From Limisphaerales bacterium (lineage in GTDB: Bacteria > Verrucomicrobiota > Verrucomicrobiia > Limisphaerales > JAKEEH01), in NCBI GenBank assembly GCA_022616725.1, contig JAKEEH010000398.1, forward strand, positions 1-51,543: 51,543 nucleotides of DNA, written 5' to 3'. The number at the start of each line of letters is the position of its first letter. The stretch's first letter is position 1. The position numbers were made by a program, and so were the translations under genes. This document shows, piece by piece, positions 1-8,887 of this stretch. The notes beneath the pieces were generated by a model. The model saw nothing but the letters and a program-made list of their open reading frames with translations, did not search any database and was not told where the DNA came from.

Positions 1-304
1 ACAGAATGAAGTCAGAGACACATTCGACGCGGCCTAACACCCGTTGACCACACTCTTAAAGTATCATCACCCATCCTGCCAAGGTAACAGCGACCGGGAC
101 ACCCCATACCCAAACATTGTGCCCCAGGACGACAACGAGGCCGCGGTAAATAGAAGAGGGCCAGAAGCAACCTACCGGTTTCGCGCTCTCGTAGTGGCAG
201 GAAGAACGCCGCCTATTTGGCCGGATGCAGCACGTGGGAAAGGCCGAAAATCAGGAAGCCAATTGCAAACCAGCGTTCGATGAGTGTCTCGATGAACATG
301 AGCG
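1..304. other. No recognisable gene
   Basis: I see no gene here. Short open frames exist on the plus strand but show no signal peptide, repeat or recognisable motif. The stretch lies downstream of the minus-strand SRPBCC gene, so it would hold that gene's terminator, but I could not pick out a clear hairpin. Confidence 0.4.
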
Positions 305-772
305 TTATCCAATCCAATGGGCTTCATCGTAGTGTGGTTTGGCCGCGAGTTCGGTGCAATGCGCCTTCAAGCCGTCTGCTTCCAGCGCGAGATAACGCTC
401 GTTCAAATTGCCCACCCATCGTGCCAGCAACGCGCCGAGCAAACCTTCGTAATGGATGGACAACCTCACGCGACTGCCGGTGGCGATTGCCTCTACAGTG
501 TGCCGCGCCGTCACCCGCACTCCAGGCGCGCGGCTGACCCAGGTGAACCCTGCGCCCGGATTCAGCTCCGTGACCCGCCAGAAAGCCGGCGGCAATTTCG
601 GTTGATGAATCCGCACGCGGCTGCCGACTTGCAGCGGACCGGGCGAGAGTCGTTTGACGCGTGAAACGCTCGCCGTCCACTCCGGCCAACGCTCCACGTC
701 CGCCAACACCGACCATGCGAGCGGCGGCGGCGCGGGAATCTCCACCGCGATGGTGAAATGGGTTCGAGTCAT
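305..772 (-). CDS. SRPBCC-family (polyketide cyclase/START-like) protein
   Basis: The 155-residue protein has the START-like helix-grip signature: an N-terminal strand (ITIAVEIPAPP-like), then 'AWSVLADVERWPEWTASV', which matches the 'vw..l.D.erwp.W...v' pattern of SRPBCC proteins, and a mid-domain 'GSRVRIHQP' strand. The family binds small hydrophobic ligands in a cavity and is cytoplasmic; no ligand can be predicted here. Length is usual for a single domain and no signal peptide is seen. It is divergently oriented to the LRR gene starting at 949, so the roughly 175 bases between them probably hold promoters for both. The overlapping plus-strand frames have no protein character. Confidence 0.8.
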   Translation of the reverse strand: MTRTHFTIAVEIPAPPPLAWSVLADVERWPEWTASVSRVKRLSPGPLQVGSRVRIHQPKLPPAFWRVTELNPGAGFTWVSRAPGVRVTARHTVEAIATGSRVRLSIHYEGLLGALLARWVGNLNERYLALEADGLKAHCTELAAKPHYDEAHWIG

Positions 773-948
773 ACTTTGGATTCAATTACGGCTCCGCAGC
801 CATCATGTGCGCAAACTTCCGCAAAATATCCTCGTTGCCCCGGACAAGACAATGGGACGAAGGAAGTAGTCGCGCAAAGCCGGAGTGGGTCGTTAGTCCC
901 ATTCGGTTTGGGGAACAGACACCGCCTCTCAAGGTTCAAACGAGCGTG

Positions 949-3255
949 ATGAACATGAGAACCACCTTTCCCATTCTCGCTGCGGTAATTTTGACCGCGT
1001 TCGTGCTGCCGACCCACGCACAGGATGTGTCCATCCCCGATCCCGGCCTGAACGCCGCAGTCCGCGAGGCGCTGCAAAAACCCGCCGGGCCATTGACGCA
1101 GCAGGATCTGCTCAGCCTGACGAACTTGAACGCCCGCAATCGGAATGTGAAAAGCATCGTCGGGCTGGAAGCGGCCCGCAATCTGATCGCGCTGGATCTC
1201 CAGATCAATCGCCTCACCAATTTTTCCCTTCCGGCCGGGCTGACGAAGCTGATGGTTCTCGACGTCAGCGTGAACCCGCTGACCAACTTTTTTCTGCCGG
1301 GCGGGCTGACGAATCTGACGTCGCTCACACTCGAATCCGCCGGACTCACCAACCTGAACTTGCCGGCGGGTCTGACCCGGTTGAACAACCTGGACCTCGA
1401 GAACAATCAATTCACCAGTTTCAACCCGCTTTCGAACCTGACCAGCCTGGTCTGGCTCAACCTCGGCTTCAATGCGTTCACCAATTTTTCCCTTCCGGGC
1501 GGGCTGACAAATCTGAGATCGTTCTATTTCGCAGGCAATCCACTGACGAGCGTCACCCTGCCTCCGGGGCTTGCCGGCATGGAGGATCTCAACCTCTCCC
1601 AGAATCTGCTCACCAGCTTCACTCTCCCGGCAGGCATGACGAACCTGATCGAACTCGATCTCTTCTTCAATCAACTCACGAATCTGACCCTGCCCGCTGA
1701 TCTGCGGAGTGTGACCGCCCTTGACCTCGATTTTAATCGGTTGAGCAGTCTCAGTTTCCTTTCGAACGTGACCGGCTTGCGCTCCCTTCACCTCCGCGCC
1801 AACCAGTTCACCAACTTCAACCTGCCAGCGGGATTGACCGGATTGACATTTCTCGATGTCAGTATGAATCCAGTCAGCAAGGTCACTCTGCCTGCGGGTC
1901 TGAATCAATTGACCACTCTCCGTCTTTCCGAAAATACGAACCTGACCAGCCTGACCTTGCCTGTGGGTATGACCAACCTGATCGGACTCCACCTGGCCGA
2001 GAATCAACTGACCAACGTCGTGTTGCCCTCTGATCTCGCTCGTTTGGAGACGCTCAATCTCGGCGGGAACAGGCTCACCAGTCTCAACCTGCCTTCGGGT
2101 CTGACCAATCTGGTCGGACTTTTCGTCGTCGGCAATTTAATGACAAACCTGACGTTGCCTCCTGACATGACGCGGTTGACCACACTCGGCTTTCTCTCCA
2201 ATCCGCTTACCACCCTGGTTTTGTCCGAACCGCTGGCTGCCTCGACGAATTTGACGGTGAATCTCGAAACAATTGCCGCGCTGCCGAGTCAAGGCGTTGC
2301 CGTGTTCACTTATCCGCTGGTCGCCCAGTTGGTCCGGCCACTCGCGTTGATCGGCGCATTCAAATTCGCAATCACCGGGCCGCCCGGGGTTTACTCGGTT
2401 CTTGGTTCTACGAATCTCACCGACTGGAACGCGGTAGGCGTTGCGGCCAACCCGCTTGGCGGCGTCAACTTCCACGATGTAACGGCCAATGCGTCTCCGC
2501 AAAAATTCTACCGCGCAGTGTTGCAGAGTCCGCCCACGAACATGGTGTTCATCCCGCCCAATACTTTCACGATGGGCAGTCCAAACAATGAAGTAGGTCA
2601 TCAAGCCGATGAAGGTCCACAAACTGTTGTGACCCTCACTCGCGGATTCTGGATCGGGAAATATGAAGTGACACAACGTGAGTATCTCGCAGTCACGGGT
2701 GAAAATCCCAGCGGCTTTCCGGGTGATCTGGATCGTCCGGTCGAAACTGTGTCCTTCTTCGCGGCCTCTAATTACTGCGTCCTGCTCACCGCCCAAGACC
2801 AGGCAGCCGGACGGATTTCATTAGCCAGTCATTATCGCCTTCCGACCGAAGCGGAGTGGGAATGCGCCGCGCGCGCGGGCAGTTCAACGCGGTTCTCTTA
2901 TGGCGATGATCCCGATCTCACCGGCTTGAGCAGCTACGCGTGGTTTGGTGCGCACAATGGGATTACGACGCACCCGGTCGGACAGAAACTGCCGAATGCC
3001 TGGGGACTGTACGATATGGAAGGAAACGTTTGGGAATGGTGCCAGGATTGGTATGGCGATTACCCGGGCGGGGCCGTAACCGATCCGCAGGGATCTTCCA
3101 ACAATCCGATAGGGTGGAAAGTCATTCGTGGCGGTGCGTGGGAATCCTCTGATTTTGACTGCCGCTCCGCCAGTCGGTGGTTCGAAGGCGCCAGCCCATT
3201 CATCCACGATTTCATCCTCGGTTTCCGCGTGGTGCTCGTCACGGAATCGGAATGA
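949..3255 (+). CDS. Secreted leucine-rich-repeat protein with C-terminal SUMF1/FGE-fold domain
   Basis: The 768-residue protein begins with a signal peptide (MNMRTTFPILAAV... cleaving near THAQ), followed by 'VSIPDPGLNAAVREAL', a cap typical of internalin-like LRR proteins. About sixteen LRR units of 22-23 residues (LTNL-x-LPAGLTNL-x-x-L) run from roughly residue 60 to 430. A short beta domain with 'GVYSVLGSTNLTDW' follows, then a SUMF1/formylglycine-generating-enzyme fold from about residue 530 ('NMVFIPPNTFTMGSP', 'RLPTEAEWECAARAG', 'GNVWEWCQDW', 'GLYDMEGN'). Near residue 737 only one cysteine is present (DCRSASR), whereas true FGE enzymes use a copper-binding cysteine pair, so catalysis is doubtful and a binding role is more likely. 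The start at 949 (or 955) was chosen because it begins the signal peptide; an in-frame upstream start at 805 would add 48 non-signal residues. A paralogue, broken by an insertion sequence, starts at 6865. Confidence 0.85.
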   Translation: MNMRTTFPILAAVILTAFVLPTHAQDVSIPDPGLNAAVREALQKPAGPLTQQDLLSLTNLNARNRNVKSIVGLEAARNLIALDLQINRLTNFSLPAGLTKLMVLDVSVNPLTNFFLPGGLTNLTSLTLESAGLTNLNLPAGLTRLNNLDLENNQFTSFNPLSNLTSLVWLNLGFNAFTNFSLPGGLTNLRSFYFAGNPLTSVTLPPGLAGMEDLNLSQNLLTSFTLPAGMTNLIELDLFFNQLTNLTLPADLRSVTALDLDFNRLSSLSFLSNVTGLRSLHLRANQFTNFNLPAGLTGLTFLDVSMNPVSKVTLPAGLNQLTTLRLSENTNLTSLTLPVGMTNLIGLHLAENQLTNVVLPSDLARLETLNLGGNRLTSLNLPSGLTNLVGLFVVGNLMTNLTLPPDMTRLTTLGFLSNPLTTLVLSEPLAASTNLTVNLETIAALPSQGVAVFTYPLVAQLVRPLALIGAFKFAITGPPGVYSVLGSTNLTDWNAVGVAANPLGGVNFHDVTANASPQKFYRAVLQSPPTNMVFIPPNTFTMGSPNNEVGHQADEGPQTVVTLTRGFWIGKYEVTQREYLAVTGENPSGFPGDLDRPVETVSFFAASNYCVLLTAQDQAAGRISLASHYRLPTEAEWECAARAGSSTRFSYGDDPDLTGLSSYAWFGAHNGITTHPVGQKLPNAWGLYDMEGNVWEWCQDWYGDYPGGAVTDPQGSSNNPIGWKVIRGGAWESSDFDCRSASRWFEGASPFIHDFILGFRVVLVTESE

Positions 3256-3380
3256 GTCTCACCTTGGCTCCAGATCTCATGAAACTGCGTAACCTATTCC
3301 CCGATGGTCTAAGGCCGTTCGCGGTAACGGCCAACTTTCGCAACGCGACCGGAGCCAGAGGCAACGGGTTCTCCTTCATC

Positions 3381-4385
3381 ATGAGTGCAATAATGGAGAA
3401 GGTTCATCAGCGTCAGCTTGCGACGCCCAAGGCGGGCGCTATGGCATTGTTTCTTTTCCTGATCGCCGTTCGGGCCGCGGCCGAGCCACGGGCGACACCC
3501 GAGGTTGCTTGTCATTTTCGGGACGTTGAAGGCATCCGGGTTTTCTATCGGGAGGCAGGTTCGCCCGCTGCGCCTACCTTGCTCTTGCTGCATGGATTTC
3601 CTTCCTCGTCGTTCTATTTCCGGAACCTGATTCCGCTGCTGGCTGGAAGGTATCACGTCATTGCGCCCGATTATCCCGGCTTCGGCCATAGCGATACCCC
3701 CGCCATCGCCAGGTTTGTTTACACATTCGATCACCTTGGGGAAGTAACGGAAAAACTTCTGCAGGCGAGAGGAATAACCAATTGCGTGATCTATATGTTC
3801 GATTACGGCGGACCAGTCGGGATGAGGGTCGCGGTAAGACATCCGGAGTGGATCGCGGGATTGGTCTTCCAGAATGCGAATATTTATCACGAAGGATTGT
3901 CGGAACGCTTCCTTCTGAAAAAGCCGCTTTGGGAGAAACGCACGGAAGCAACTGAAGCGCCCGTGTTGCGCAACATGGAACTTGATGCGGTAAAGTTTCA
4001 ATACGTTCACGGGACCCGTCATCCGGAACAACTGAGTCCGGACGGTTGGACGTTGGATGTGGCCTTGCTCAACCGACCCGGCAACAAGGCGATTCAACTC
4101 GAATTGCAGGCAGATTACGGAAACAACCTGGTTAAATACGCTGAATGGCAGGCTTACCTCCGCAGGCATCAGCCACCGACGTTGGTGACGTGGGGAAAGA
4201 AGGACCCCATTTTCGTCCCCGAGGGGGCGCAAGCTTTCAAACGAGATGTTCCCGATGCAAAGATTCACCTGCTGGATACCGGCCACTTCGCGTTGGAGGA
4301 AGATTTTACGGTCGTGTCGGGACTGCTCCACGATTTTCTGGAGAGCACCACTCGCCGGGAGATCAAGCGATCTCCAAACCGATAA
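3381..4385 (+). CDS. Alpha/beta hydrolase, exported, haloalkane-dehalogenase/epoxide-hydrolase-like
   Basis: The 334-residue protein has the alpha/beta-hydrolase core: 'LLLLHGFPSSS' (oxyanion HG motif), 'VIAPDYPGFGHSD', nucleophile elbow 'FDYGGPVG' with Asp141 as nucleophile, probable acid Asp275 in 'GKKDPIF' and catalytic His302 in 'DTGHFALEE'. An Asp nucleophile points to the epoxide hydrolase/dehalogenase branch rather than to esterases. The Trp that follows the Asp in many dehalogenases is Tyr here, so dehalogenase activity is not assured. An N-terminal hydrophobic stretch (ALFLFLIAVRAAAEP) looks like a signal peptide. I chose ATG 3381 because it precedes that segment closely; starts at 3252 (overlapping the LRR stop) or 3393 are possible. 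The gene sits between the LRR/SUMF1 and kelch genes and has no copy in the second cassette. Confidence 0.8.
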   Translation: MSAIMEKVHQRQLATPKAGAMALFLFLIAVRAAAEPRATPEVACHFRDVEGIRVFYREAGSPAAPTLLLLHGFPSSSFYFRNLIPLLAGRYHVIAPDYPGFGHSDTPAIARFVYTFDHLGEVTEKLLQARGITNCVIYMFDYGGPVGMRVAVRHPEWIAGLVFQNANIYHEGLSERFLLKKPLWEKRTEATEAPVLRNMELDAVKFQYVHGTRHPEQLSPDGWTLDVALLNRPGNKAIQLELQADYGNNLVKYAEWQAYLRRHQPPTLVTWGKKDPIFVPEGAQAFKRDVPDAKIHLLDTGHFALEEDFTVVSGLLHDFLESTTRREIKRSPNR

Positions 4386-4500
4386 TATGCTCCTCTCAAA
4401 GTTTCACCTGATCATCCTTCCTGTCCGCTGGTGCTTGCAAGCGACGGAACCGGCGCTCCAACCCTTGGTATGTTCACGCTCTCGCTGGGGCCGCCCTGAC

Positions 4501-6837
4501 ATGAACAGAAACCTTTTTGCAACGATTCTCACTGTGCTGGCGCTTGGTCTGGTTACAATCCACGTTGCGCTGGCCGACGCGTTTGTTGAACTCGCAGGCA
4601 CAAATTCTCCCAGATTCCTTCCTACGGCAACCCTGCTGGCCAATGGACAAGTGTTGGTGGCGGGAGGCGGCGGTGACCCGATTTTCCAAACCGTCGCCAC
4701 GGCGGAGGTTTACGATCCCCCGACCCTTGCCTGGAGTCCCGTCGGTTCCATGTCCACGCCGCGAGTGGCCCACCGAGCCGTGTTGTTGCCGAATGGAAAA
4801 GTGCTGGTCGCAGGTGGCTCCAACAATGACACGAATCTCGCCAGTGCGGAGTTGTTTGATCCCTTGACCAAAACCTGGGCCGCTACAGGCTCCCTGCGCG
4901 TGCCGCGCTTCAATCACCAGATGGTTTTGTTGCGCAATGGGAAGGTGCTGGTCGCGGGCGGGTTTGACGACTCTGTCGAGCTGATCCACACCGCGGAACT
5001 TTACGACCCGACCAGCGGCACCTGGTCCGACACTGGCGCCATGCTTGGATCCGCTTTTGCCTCCACCGTGTTGCCCGATGGTAAAATACTTGTCCTGGGC
5101 GCCAAGGGCCATGACCCCGATCCCTCCGCTGAAATATACGATCCAACCACCGGCGAGTGGACATCTACCGCTCCGCCGAGCGTTCCGCATGACAATGCGA
5201 CGTTGCTGAACAGCGGCAAAGTGTTGGCGGCGGGCGGGCCCGAGAATGGCTTTCAGCCGCACGCAATGGCGGAACTCTATGACCCCGCCAGCGGAAAATG
5301 GTCTGCTACCGGCCCCCTCAATTTCTCCCGCGCGAGTACCAAGGCAACACTGCTTCCCAATGGCAAGGTTCTGATTACCGGATCCTATGATTCGTTTATC
5401 TGCAACTCTGAGATTTACGATCCGCCGAGTGGAACGTGGACCCTGGCTGCTTCGCTGAGCGTGGCCCGCGAAGCCCACACCGCGACGTTGTTAGCCAACG
5501 GAATGGTGCTTATTGCTGGTGGCGTAAACGAGTTCCTCTCCGCAGTTCGGACGGCCGAACTATACCAGAGCGATGCCATCACCTGGGCCGTCAGCGGTGA
5601 GATGAACGCGCCGCGTACTGCTCGCGAAGCCGGGCTGCTCGCAAACGGGCAGGTGCTCGTTGCAGGTGGCTTTAACGGGACGGTCCTGTCTAACGCGGAA
5701 AGGTACAACTCGGCCACCGGCGTCTGGACGCCAACCGGCTCACTGCTCATTGCGCGTGCGTCTCACACGCAAACACTGTTGGCCAACAGTAACGTGCTGG
5801 TTGCCGGTGGTGTCGATAATGCCGAAATCGCGGAAGCGGAGCTTTATGATCCCATCGCCGGGACCTGGAGGCCGACGGACTCGTTGATCGATGCCCGGTG
5901 GGGAGCCGCGGCTGTGCGCCTGCAGAATGGTAAGGTGCTTGTTGCCGGGGGACAGAACAGCTTCAGCGTCCTCGACACAGCCGAGTTGTACGATCCCGTT
6001 ACCGGCATGTGGGCCAAGGGCGGAACCATGACCACTCCCCGGGAAGACTTCGCGCTGATTCTGTTGCCGAACGGAAAAGCGCTTGCGGTGGGAGGCAGAA
6101 GCGGCTTGAACGGCGGCCTGCTTGGGTCGGCCGAAATTTTTGATCCGGCAACAGGCCTTTGGACGCCCACCGGCTCATTGCTTGCGGCCCGAGAAGGTGC
6201 AACCGCGACCCTATTGGCCAACGGTAAGGTGCTCGTGGCTGGGGGTGACCAGGCCAACAGTGGCGTCATTCTTGCCAGCGCTGAAATATACGATCCCGTC
6301 ACGGGACAATGGACCGCGGTTGGAGCGATGCGCAACGCGCGCGTGGATCACAGCGCAGTGTTGCTGTCTGATGGCAAAGTTCTGGTCGCCGGTGGATTCG
6401 GCCTGGAAGACCTGCCGACCAACGTAGAACTGTACGACCCGGTCACCGGAAGCTGGTCGCCGACGATTCCGTTAATTACTGGACGGACGGGTCACTCCGC
6501 ATTCCGGTTGGCTGACGGCAAGGTCGTCCTCGTCGGGGGATTCAACTTCCACGACGTGGATGGCAGCGCCACTTCTGAGATTTATGACCCCGCCCGGGCG
6601 GTGGCGAGGGCGTTCGCCGTGACCGAACCCAGGAAACTGCCAACCGGAGGACTTCAATTCGCGTTCAACAACACGCCAGGCCTGAGTTTTACGGTAATGA
6701 GCGCCACGAACCTTACAGAGCCAACGGAACATTGGACGCCATTCGGAAGCGCGAGCGAAATCCTTCCTGGCATTTATCAATTTACGGACGCATCGCCTGA
6801 CGGTCAGCAGAGATTCTACGTTGTGCGGTCTCCTTGA
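4501..6837 (+). CDS. Secreted kelch-repeat beta-propeller protein (copy 1)
   Basis: This 778-residue protein opens with a signal peptide (MNRNLFATILTVLALGLV..., cleavage near ALADA). The body is a long run of kelch units with the repeated pair 'LLPNGKVLVAGG' and 'ELYDPxTGxWxxTGSL', about 47-56 residues apart, roughly 13 in number from residue 30 to 700. Such units fold as blades of a beta-propeller and usually bind proteins or sugars outside the cell. The C-terminal 70 residues ('LSFTVMSATNLTEPTEHW', ending 'RFYVVRSP') match the small beta domain found at the end of several neighbours. ATG 4501 was chosen because it begins the signal peptide; the frame stays open upstream to 4246 but that part overlaps the hydrolase. 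A paralogue lies at 10082. Confidence 0.85.
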   Translation: MNRNLFATILTVLALGLVTIHVALADAFVELAGTNSPRFLPTATLLANGQVLVAGGGGDPIFQTVATAEVYDPPTLAWSPVGSMSTPRVAHRAVLLPNGKVLVAGGSNNDTNLASAELFDPLTKTWAATGSLRVPRFNHQMVLLRNGKVLVAGGFDDSVELIHTAELYDPTSGTWSDTGAMLGSAFASTVLPDGKILVLGAKGHDPDPSAEIYDPTTGEWTSTAPPSVPHDNATLLNSGKVLAAGGPENGFQPHAMAELYDPASGKWSATGPLNFSRASTKATLLPNGKVLITGSYDSFICNSEIYDPPSGTWTLAASLSVAREAHTATLLANGMVLIAGGVNEFLSAVRTAELYQSDAITWAVSGEMNAPRTAREAGLLANGQVLVAGGFNGTVLSNAERYNSATGVWTPTGSLLIARASHTQTLLANSNVLVAGGVDNAEIAEAELYDPIAGTWRPTDSLIDARWGAAAVRLQNGKVLVAGGQNSFSVLDTAELYDPVTGMWAKGGTMTTPREDFALILLPNGKALAVGGRSGLNGGLLGSAEIFDPATGLWTPTGSLLAAREGATATLLANGKVLVAGGDQANSGVILASAEIYDPVTGQWTAVGAMRNARVDHSAVLLSDGKVLVAGGFGLEDLPTNVELYDPVTGSWSPTIPLITGRTGHSAFRLADGKVVLVGGFNFHDVDGSATSEIYDPARAVARAFAVTEPRKLPTGGLQFAFNNTPGLSFTVMSATNLTEPTEHWTPFGSASEILPGIYQFTDASPDGQQRFYVVRSP

Positions 6838-7239
6838 TTCCGCATGGACTCTGCAATGCTGGATATGAAAACCATCATTCATTTAAGCCTATTGGTAGTT
6901 TTGGTTGTGGCCGGTCACGTCGGCCCGGTGTTCGCGCAGGAAGTCACCATCCCCGATCCAAACCTGAACGTCGTTGTTCGCGAGACGCTGGGGAAACCAG
7001 CCGGGCCATTGACGCAAGCGGACATGCTCAGCCTGACAAATCTGAGCGCCATCTTTCGGAACATTACCAACGTGCAAGGGCTGGAAGCGGCGCAAAACCT
7101 CGTTTCGCTTGATCTCCAGGACAACCGGATTGCGAGCGTCAGCATCCTCACCAACCTTACCAAGCTGACCGTTCTGGACCTCAGCGAGAATCGATTTTCC
7201 CAGCTCACGATACCGAGTGGGATGAAAAACTTGACCACG

Positions 7240-7281
7240 CTTCGCGCCGAACTGGGTGGGCTTCGCGCCGAACTGGGCGGG
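7240..7281 (+). repeat. 21-base tandem duplication inside an LRR unit
   Basis: Two adjacent copies (7240-7260 and 7261-7281) differ at one base and encode LRAELGG twice. The unit is in frame and adds seven residues to one leucine-rich repeat, which suggests a recent slippage event. Confidence 0.85.
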
Positions 7282-7530
7282 TTGACCAATGTTACGCTGC
7301 CGGCGGGGCTGACGAAGTTGACCTCATTGCGCCTCGGTTTCAATCAGCTCTCCAGCCTGACCCTGCCCGCCGACATGACGAACCTGAGCTTCCTCAGCGT
7401 CTTTCTAAATCAACTCACGAATCTGACCTTACCCCCGACGCTGACAAGTCTGACCAATCTCAATCTCGCCGGCAACCGGCTCAGCAGTCTCAACCTCCCG
7501 GCGGGCCTGGCGAACCTCAACTTCCTTCGC

Positions 7531-7534
7531 CTAG
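7531..7534. repeat. Target site duplication, left (CTAG)
   Basis: CTAG directly precedes the left inverted end of the insertion sequence and is repeated at 8884-8887 directly after the right end. Confidence 0.85.
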
Positions 7535-8883
7535 CAGGCTGTTGAAAAACTCCAACTTTCTTTGAACAAACTGGCCATAGGATCGATCGGATCGGCATGC
7601 GTGGAAAACCTCAAGCCCAACCGGACTTCCTGACCGTCATCAACCTCAACGCCTGCGTGCCCGCCGATCATCCGTTGCGGCCCATCAAGCAGCGAGTGGA
7701 CGTCGTGCTCAAAAAACTTTCGCCGCTCTTCGATGAGCTTTACGAGCAGGAGGGCCGCCCCAGCATCCCGCCCGAACAACTGCTCAAGGCCCGCGTGCTC
7801 ACCGCCCTTTACAGCGTGCGCAGTGAACGGCTCTTCTGCGAGCAACTCGGCTACAATCTGCTCTGGCTTTGGTTCCTCGACCGCGAGTTCAACGAAGGCA
7901 GCTTCGACCACAGTGTCTTCGCCAAAAATTATGAGCGCGTCCTCTCCGCCGACGTCGCCAAACTCTTCTTCGCCGAAGTCTATAATCTCTCCCGCCAGGA
8001 AGGCTGGGCCAGCGACGAACACTTCACCGCCGACGGCACCCTCATCGAATCGTGGGCCAGCCTGAAAAGTTTTGTCCGCAAGGACGGCGCCGATGAAAAG
8101 AAAGTGGCCGCGGCCAAGGACGACGACCCCGGCAATCCAACGATCAACTTCCGCGGAGAGCCGCGCTGCAACGACACCCATCACAGCACGACGGATCCCG
8201 ACAGCGTGCTCTATCGCAAGGCCAGGGGCAAAGAAGCCAAATTGTATTTGGGCGCTCACCTCCTGATGGAAAACCGCCACGGCCTGTGCGCCGACTTCAC
8301 CGTGCACAACCCCATCACCCAGTCGGAAGCCGCCACCGCCCTGGGCCAATTGGACGAGCATACCCGGTTGCACGAAGGGACCGCGCCCAAGACCGTTGGC
8401 GCCGACAAAAACTATCACCAGAAGACCTTTGTGCGCGGCTGCCGCCAGCGGGGCATCTCGCCGCACGCCGCGTGCAAAGACGGAGTAAAAGTCATCGGGC
8501 TGGACGGGCGCACCACCGGTCGGAGCGGTTACGCGCTGAGCCAGCGCCTGCGCAAACGGGTGGAGGAAATCATCGGCTGGATCAAAACCATCGGCGGCCT
8601 GCGGCGCAGCCGCTACCGGGGAATCCAACGGACACAAGCCTGGGGTTACTTCGTGGCCGGCACCTACAATCTGCTGCGGCTGGCGCGACTGCAAACGGCT
8701 CATGGCGCTTGAAGGGCGGACAAAAACGGCGCGGGCGCTTAAAGAAAGCAGACCGCTGGCAGCCGCAAACGATTTGGGGAACGGGTCCAACGGATCGTCC
8801 GCCGCTCTCCAGCCACCGAATAATTGGATCTCAACTCATCAAGCAGCGGTCACCTGAAAAATCAGCCGTTGTTCAACAGCCTG
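7535..8883 (+). mobile_element. Complete IS5-like insertion sequence (1349 bp)
   Basis: The element is bounded by inverted ends: CAGGCTGTTGAA at 7535-7546 and its exact complement at 8872-8883, with partial similarity continuing inward. CTAG occurs on both sides (7531-7534 and 8884-8887) as a 4-base target duplication, which fits the YTAR target preference known for the IS5 group. One transposase gene fills most of it. It splits an LRR/SUMF1 gene in such a way that excision with one CTAG restores the frame, so the insertion is probably recent. Exact termini could shift by a few bases because CTAG is palindromic. Confidence 0.9.
7597..8712 (+). CDS. IS5-like DDE transposase
   Basis: The 371-residue protein carries an N-terminal DUF772-type DNA-binding region ('RPSIPPEQLLKARVL', 'ERLFCEQLGYNLLWLW') and a DDE catalytic domain. 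The likely first Asp lies in 'HFTADGTLIESWAS', the second in 'VGADKNYH', and the Glu in 'KRVEEIIGWIK'. It catalyses cut-and-paste transposition of the element that carries it. Length and start (MRGKPQAQ, 62 bases inside the left end) are normal for full-length members, and there is no frameshift, so it may be active. A long open frame on the opposite strand covers the whole gene but is composition-driven and not counted. Confidence 0.92.
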   Translation: MRGKPQAQPDFLTVINLNACVPADHPLRPIKQRVDVVLKKLSPLFDELYEQEGRPSIPPEQLLKARVLTALYSVRSERLFCEQLGYNLLWLWFLDREFNEGSFDHSVFAKNYERVLSADVAKLFFAEVYNLSRQEGWASDEHFTADGTLIESWASLKSFVRKDGADEKKVAAAKDDDPGNPTINFRGEPRCNDTHHSTTDPDSVLYRKARGKEAKLYLGAHLLMENRHGLCADFTVHNPITQSEAATALGQLDEHTRLHEGTAPKTVGADKNYHQKTFVRGCRQRGISPHAACKDGVKVIGLDGRTTGRSGYALSQRLRKRVEEIIGWIKTIGGLRRSRYRGIQRTQAWGYFVAGTYNLLRLARLQTAHGA

Positions 8884-8887
8884 CTAG

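Larger units (their letters stand above)
6865..7545 (+). pseudogene. 5' half of an LRR/SUMF1 gene disrupted by an IS element
   Basis: This frame starts with a signal peptide (MKTIIHLSLLVVLVVAGHV..., ending VFAQ) and 'VTIPDPNLNVVVRETL', closely similar to the intact gene at 949, followed by about eight LRR units. At 7535 the frame enters an insertion sequence and stops at 7545 after five codons that straddle or lie in the element. Joining 7534 to 8888 restores an uninterrupted frame across the junction (…FLRLDDNQLASITL…) and gives a 594-residue protein, so the original gene ran from 6865 to 10002. The truncated product could still be secreted as a short LRR protein, but it lacks the SUMF1 domain. 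It contains a 21-base tandem duplication at 7240-7281. Confidence 0.85.

Noticed and set aside
755-775. tRNA-like T-loop word (GGTTCGAGTC)
   Set aside because: The flanks do not form a T stem and no acceptor or anticodon arm can be drawn; it covers the start of the SRPBCC gene.
7531-8790. Long minus-strand open frame (419 codons) over the transposase gene
   Set aside because: It is antisense to a clear DDE transposase, has no motif, and its length follows from GC-rich codon bias.
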